Shown here: positions 5,853-9,450 of the stretch, in pieces
How the letters are laid out: each line of letters begins with the position of its first letter
How positions within the stretch are numbered: the first letter of the stretch is position 1
Origin: Halobacteriales archaeon SW_5_68_122
GTDB taxonomy: Archaea; Halobacteriota; Halobacteria; Halobacteriales; Haloarculaceae
Direction of reading: 5' to 3'
Assembly: GCA_003022815.1 (NCBI GenBank)
Contig: PXSL01000006.1
Coordinates: forward strand, 1 to 9,450
DNA: 9,450 bases
The notes under the pieces: generated by a model
The model's database searches: none
Told to the model about the DNA's origin: nothing
What the model saw: only the letters and a program-made list of their open reading frames with translations
Translations under genes and position numbers: made by a program

Positions 5853-7202
5853 TCAGCGCCGACGGCGGGCGACCCGCTCTTCGGCCGTCTCGGCGGTGAC
5901 CACCTCGTACAGCAGCGCCCGGCCAGCGGGAGCGTCCGCGTCGTCGGTCTTCGGGCGGAGAACCCGGCCCAGACGCTGTGTGAACTCCCGTTCGCTGCCG
6001 GACCCCGACAGGACAACGGCGACGTTGGCGTCGGGGACGTCGACGCCCTCGTCGAGGACGTTCGCCGCCACGACGCGGGAGTACTCGCCACGTCGGAACC
6101 GCTCGAGTATCTCGCGGCGCTCGGTGGCGCCCGTCTCGGCGGTGACCGGCGGAACCAGGAACCGTTCGGCAATATCGTACACGAGGTCGGTGTGGGCGGT
6201 GAACACGATGACCCGGTCCTCGCTGTGGCGCTCGAGGAGGTCCGAAAGCGCCGTCATCTTTCGGTCGGCGTTCATCATTACCTCGCGGGCCCGCTGTTTG
6301 GCCAGGAGCGCCTCCCTGGCCCGGGGGTCCGACCCCGAGCGCTTGACGAGTTCCTGGTAGTCGCTGCCGCTCCGCAGCTGCAGGCCCGACTCCCGGAGGT
6401 AGTCGGTGAAGGTGCCCTGATGTTGCTCATAGCGGTCCCGCTCCTCGTCGGTGAGTTCGACCTCGATGCGCTTGATGTCGTAGTCGGCGAGGTGTTCGCC
6501 GGCGAGGTCGTCGGCGTCGAGTCGGTAGACGACGGAGCCCACCAGCTCCTCGACAGCCTCGTGGGCGCCGTCGGGCCGCTCGAACGTCGCCGTCAGGCCG
6601 AGACGGGCCGGTGCCGCCGACAACCGGGCGATGTCGCGGTACCCCTCGCCGCCGAGGTGGTGGACCTCGTCGAAGGCGAGCAGGCCGAACCGGTCGCCCA
6701 GGTCCTCGGCCTGCAGGTATGCCGAGTCGTAGGTGGAGACGGTGATGGGTTCGACCTGCTGGGTGCCGCCGCCGAGGCGGCCGACCGGCCGGTCGAACTC
6801 CGCCTCGAGTTCCCGCTGCCACTGCTCCAGCAGGTCGACGGTTGGGACGACGACGAGCGCCGGGACCCCCAGTGCCACTATCGCGCCAATTCCGATGACG
6901 GTTTTGCCGCTACCAGTCGGCAGTTCGACGACGCCGCGGTCGCCGGCCTCCCGCCAGGCGTCCAGCGCCGCCCGCTGGTACTCGCGCAGTTCGTAGTCGG
7001 TCGTCAGTCTGTCCACGTCGGCCGTCGACAGTACCGCGTCCTCGAGGGAGAGTCCGCGGTTGCGGCAGGTCGCCCGCAGGAACGGGTACCGGAAGGCGGG
7101 GGCGCGGCGGCTCTCCGAGCGGTCGTCCCGCCGGACGAACGACAGCGAGTCCAGCGCGTCGGCGCCCTCGCCGTCGATGGCCCGGAACGGTTCGACTCGC
7201 AC
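5853..7202 (-). CDS. XPB/Rad25-type superfamily 2 DNA helicase
   Basis: A 449-residue SF2 helicase of the archaeal XPB group, an ATP-driven DNA unwinding/remodelling enzyme linked to nucleotide excision repair. The N-terminal region (about 1-65) has the RAPAFRYPFLRA element seen before the helicase core of such proteins. Core motifs in order: Q-like YELREYQRAALDAW (70-83), Walker A LPTGSGKTV (94-102, K100), VVVPTVDLLEQW (117-128), DEVHH (178-182), GLTATFERPDG (202-212), VIVFTAHT (331-338), NVLDEGVDVPDAN (381-393) and motif VI FTQRLGRVLRPK (407-418). It ends in a basic ARRRR tail. The start is a GTG at 7202. No ATG exists before the core, and a later GTG (residue 63) would remove the RAPAFRYP region. 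The frame stays open far upstream only because it runs antisense through grpE. In many archaea XPB is next to the nuclease Bax1 (DUF790); none follows here, only the palindrome cluster. Confidence 0.93.
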   Translation of the reverse strand: MRVEPFRAIDGEGADALDSLSFVRRDDRSESRRAPAFRYPFLRATCRNRGLSLEDAVLSTADVDRLTTDYELREYQRAALDAWREAGDRGVVELPTGSGKTVIGIGAIVALGVPALVVVPTVDLLEQWQRELEAEFDRPVGRLGGGTQQVEPITVSTYDSAYLQAEDLGDRFGLLAFDEVHHLGGEGYRDIARLSAAPARLGLTATFERPDGAHEAVEELVGSVVYRLDADDLAGEHLADYDIKRIEVELTDEERDRYEQHQGTFTDYLRESGLQLRSGSDYQELVKRSGSDPRAREALLAKQRAREVMMNADRKMTALSDLLERHSEDRVIVFTAHTDLVYDIAERFLVPPVTAETGATERREILERFRRGEYSRVVAANVLDEGVDVPDANVAVVLSGSGSEREFTQRLGRVLRPKTDDADAPAGRALLYEVVTAETAEERVARRRR

Positions 7203-7907
7203 ATGAGCGACGAGCAGGGCGAGACCGTCGACGCGACCGACGCCGACGACGGGACGCCGGACGGGTCGGACACGTTCGAGGAGACAGCCGACGAAGCGGC
7301 GGCCGCCGAGGCCGGAACGGACGCCACGAACGACACCGAGGACGCCGAGGCGGGGCCGACGACCGACGTCGAGACCGTCCGCGAGGAGATCGAAGAGCAG
7401 GACGCCGAGGTGGTCGCCGCCGAGGTGGCCGACCTCCGCGAGCGGGTCGCCGAACTGGAGGCGAACCTCGCGGAGACGGCGGCCGAACGGGACGACCTCG
7501 AGGACCGCCTCAAGCGGAAGGCCGCCGAGTTCCGGAACTACAAGAAGCGCCAGGAGAAACGGCGCGAGGAGGTCCGCGAGCGGGCCACGGAGGACCTCGT
7601 CGAGCAGTTGCTGGAGGTCCGGGACAACCTCGACCGGGCACTCGACCAGGAGGAGGGCGCCGATATCCGGGAGGGCGTCGGGGCTACCTTCCGGCAACTG
7701 GACGAGATACTGGTCGCCGAAAACGTCGAGCCGATCGAGCCGTCGCCGGGCACCGAGGTCGACCCGACGCGCCACGAGGTGCTGCTGAACGTCGAGAGCG
7801 ACCGGCCCGACGGAACCGTCGCCGAAGTCCAGCGCCCCGGCTACGAGATGGCCGGGAAGGTGCTCCGGGCGGCGCAGGTGACCGTCGCCGAGGGCGAGCC
7901 CGAATAG
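7203..7907 (+). CDS. grpE: GrpE nucleotide exchange factor
   Basis: A 234-residue GrpE, the cytoplasmic co-chaperone that releases ADP from DnaK and so resets its substrate cycle. Residues 1-60 are a disordered, very acidic, alanine-rich tail typical of haloarchaeal versions. Residues 65-135 form the long coiled coil (repeated [18 protein letters not shown], then [20 protein letters not shown]). Residues 130-175 give the four-helix bundle ([28 protein letters not shown]). The C-terminal beta domain (176-230) has the signature [34 protein letters not shown] and VTVAEGE. The ATG at 7203 touches the helicase GTG on the other strand with no spacing, so any grpE promoter lies inside the helicase coding sequence. 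dnaK follows after 133 nt on the same strand. A much longer frame upstream is the antisense of the helicase and is not part of grpE. Confidence 0.95.
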   Translation: MSDEQGETVDATDADDGTPDGSDTFEETADEAAAAEAGTDATNDTEDAEAGPTTDVETVREEIEEQDAEVVAAEVADLRERVAELEANLAETAAERDDLEDRLKRKAAEFRNYKKRQEKRREEVRERATEDLVEQLLEVRDNLDRALDQEEGADIREGVGATFRQLDEILVAENVEPIEPSPGTEVDPTRHEVLLNVESDRPDGTVAEVQRPGYEMAGKVLRAAQVTVAEGEPE

Positions 7908-7915
7908 CGGTTCTG

Positions 7916-7921
7916 TTTATA
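7916..7921 (+). promoter_or_regulatory. Upstream TATA-like box between grpE and dnaK
   Basis: TTTATA lies 9 nt after the grpE stop and is followed by the palindrome CCCGG-T-CCGGG (7925-7935). As a promoter it would start dnaK transcripts near 7945 with a leader of about 95 nt. The T-rich run could equally be part of the grpE 3' end. It is a secondary candidate beside the box nearer dnaK. Confidence 0.3.
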
Positions 7922-8006
7922 CTTCCCGGTCCGGGCGGGTCGCAGCGCCGAAAACCGCCGGAGGGGGCGCTCTCCCTCTCGGCCGTGTGTCGTCGTATCT
8001 AGCAAC

Positions 8007-8012
8007 TTTTAA
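8007..8012 (+). promoter_or_regulatory. TATA box of dnaK
   Basis: TTTTAA centred about 31 nt before the dnaK ATG (8041) is the expected archaeal core promoter position, predicting a start near 8035 and a leader of only about 5 nt. It gives dnaK its own transcription separate from grpE, which fits heat-shock-specific induction, though no heat-shock element can be identified from sequence alone. Confidence 0.6.
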
Positions 8013-8040
8013 CCGGTTCAGCCCGATAGCTACGGACAAC

Positions 8041-9450
8041 ATGGCGAGCAACAAGATTCTCGGTATCGACCTCGGTACCACCAACTCCGCGTTCGCGGTG
8101 ATGGAAGGAGGCGACCCCGAAATCATCACTAACGAGGAGGGCGAGCGGACGACGCCGTCGGTCGTCGCCTTCACCGACGAGGGCGAGCGGCTGGTCGGCA
8201 AGCCGGCCAAGAACCAGGCCGTCCAGAACCCCGACCGGACCATCCAGTCCATCAAGCGCCACATGGGCGAGGACGACTACACCGTCGAAATAGACGACGA
8301 GGAGTACACACCCGAGCAGATCTCGGCGATGATCCTCCAGAAGATCAAGCGCGACGCCGAGGAGTACCTCGGCGACGAGGTGGAGAAGGCCGTCATCACG
8401 GTGCCGGCGTACTTCAACGACCGTCAGCGGCAGGCGACCAAGGACGCCGGCGAGGTGGCCGGCTTCGAGGTCGAGCGCATCGTCAACGAGCCGACCGCGG
8501 CGGCGATGGCCTACGGCCTCGACGACGAGTCCGACCAGACCGTCCTCGTGTACGACCTCGGGGGCGGCACCTTCGACGTGTCCATTCTCGAGCTGGGCGG
8601 CGGCGTCTACGAGGTCGTCGCCACCAACGGCGACAACGAACTCGGCGGCGACGACTGGGATGAGGCCATCATCGGCCACCTGGCCGACGCCTTCGAGGAC
8701 GAGCACGGCATCGACCTCCGCAAGGACCGCCAGGCACTCCAGCGGCTGACCGAAGCCGCCGAGGAGGCCAAGGTGGAGCTGTCCTCCCGGAAGGAGACCA
8801 CGGTCAACTTGCCGTTCATCGCCGCCACGGACGAGGGGCCGCTCAACCTCGAGGAGACCATCTCGCGGGCGACGTTCGAGTCGCTGACGAGCGACCTCGT
8901 CGAGCGGACCGTCGGCCCAACCGAGCAGGCGCTGTCGGACGCCGGCTACTCGAAGGGCGACATCGACGAGGTCATCCTCGTCGGTGGGTCGACCCGGATG
9001 CCGCAGATTCAGGATCGTGTCGAGGAGCTGGCCGGTCAGGAGCCCAAGAAGAACGTCAACCCCGACGAGGCCGTCGGGCTGGGCGCGGCCATCCAGGGTG
9101 GCATTCTCTCGGGCGACGTTGACGACATCGTCCTGCTCGACGTGACGCCGTTGTCGCTGGGCATCGAGGTCAAGGGCGGCATCTTCGAGCGGCTCATTGA
9201 CAAGAACACCACCATCCCGACCGAGGAGTCGAAGATATTCACCACCGCGGCCGACAACCAGACCTCGGTCAACATTCGCGTCTTCCAGGGCGAACGGGAG
9301 ATCGCCGAGGAGAACGAACTGCTCGGCGCGTTCCAGCTGGCCGGCATCCCGCCGGCCCCGGCCGGCACGCCGCAGATCGAGGTGACGTTCAACATCGACG
9401 AGAACGGCATCGTCAACGTCCAGGCCGAGGACCAGGGCTCCGGCAACGCC
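8041..9450 (+). CDS. dnaK: DnaK (Hsp70) chaperone, 3' end beyond the window
   Basis: Codons 1-470 of an Hsp70 ATPase chaperone; full length is usually about 600-640, so the C-terminal lid is missing here only because the window ends. The nucleotide-binding domain shows the phosphate-1 loop [13 protein letters not shown] (8-20), [14 protein letters not shown] (120-133), [12 protein letters not shown] (148-159), the phosphate-2 loop [13 protein letters not shown] (171-183) and the adenosine motif [11 protein letters not shown] (311-321). The interdomain linker [13 protein letters not shown] (364-376) and the start of the peptide-binding beta-sandwich follow. Between about residues 72 and 98 it lacks the roughly 23-residue insertion of proteobacterial DnaK, as known for archaeal and Gram-positive Hsp70s. 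Haloarchaeal Hsp70 is generally held to be of bacterial origin. It folds and refolds cytoplasmic proteins with GrpE (just upstream) and DnaJ (not in this window). ATG at 8041 is fixed by the N-terminal motif. Confidence 0.98.
   Translation, partial: MASNKILGIDLGTTNSAFAVMEGGDPEIITNEEGERTTPSVVAFTDEGERLVGKPAKNQAVQNPDRTIQSIKRHMGEDDYTVEIDDEEYTPEQISAMILQKIKRDAEEYLGDEVEKAVITVPAYFNDRQRQATKDAGEVAGFEVERIVNEPTAAAMAYGLDDESDQTVLVYDLGGGTFDVSILELGGGVYEVVATNGDNELGGDDWDEAIIGHLADAFEDEHGIDLRKDRQALQRLTEAAEEAKVELSSRKETTVNLPFIAATDEGPLNLEETISRATFESLTSDLVERTVGPTEQALSDAGYSKGDIDEVILVGGSTRMPQIQDRVEELAGQEPKKNVNPDEAVGLGAAIQGGILSGDVDDIVLLDVTPLSLGIEVKGGIFERLIDKNTTIPTEESKIFTTAADNQTSVNIRVFQGEREIAEENELLGAFQLAGIPPAPAGTPQIEVTFNIDENGIVNVQAEDQGSGNA

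Noticed and set aside
5451..7202. A very long plus-strand open frame upstream of and in frame with grpE (would make an 818-residue protein)
   Set aside because: It is the antisense of the helicase plus the palindrome region, has no domain before the GrpE part, and stays open because of high GC.

Overview
The window looks like chromosomal DNA from an extremely halophilic archaeon (class Halobacteria). GC is high, the predicted proteins are strongly acidic (GrpE, DnaK, the KH/beta-CASP nuclease), and TATA-like boxes sit about 23-31 nt upstream of some start codons, as expected for leaderless or near-leaderless transcripts. The gene set is typical of haloarchaea: aCPSF1/FttA, an XPB/Rad25-type helicase, bacterial-type GrpE and DnaK, AzlC/AzlD and a DUF2061 protein. 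The genus cannot be fixed from the sequence alone.

Left part (1-2360), minus strand. A decayed C-terminal piece of a DASH-type cryptochrome/photolyase runs off the left edge. It carries two stop codons, an apparent 7-bp insertion and a loss at a signature glycine, and most of the gene is missing. Next to it is a compact minus-strand cluster: azlC and azlD, which overlap by 4 nt and encode a branched-chain amino acid exporter pair, then a 73-residue DUF2061 membrane protein. Upstream lies a 161-residue protein I do not recognise, with a good TATA box that predicts a leaderless transcript.

Middle part (2361-5111), plus strand. An intact 639-residue aCPSF1 (FttA) carries KH domains, a metallo-beta-lactamase core and a beta-CASP domain with all catalytic motifs visible. 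It is the archaeal transcription-termination and RNA 3'-end nuclease. A small DedA/VTT-like membrane protein follows after 80 nt.

Right part (5112-9450). A small unknown minus-strand gene converges on the VTT gene. Behind it is a 469-nt gap holding a remarkable cluster of four perfect palindromes with 3-nt loops, probably a dispersed haloarchaeal repeat or its remnant. Then come a minus-strand XPB-like helicase and, divergently, grpE. The GTG start of the helicase and the ATG of grpE are directly adjacent with no base between them. dnaK follows grpE after 133 nt with its own promoter-like box, and runs off the right edge at codon 470. grpE and dnaK form a chaperone/nucleotide-exchange pair.

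No tRNA, rRNA, CRISPR array, transposase or phage gene was seen. I found no convincing new multi-gene system. The most unusual items are the palindrome cluster, the cryptochrome remnant and the abutting divergent start codons.
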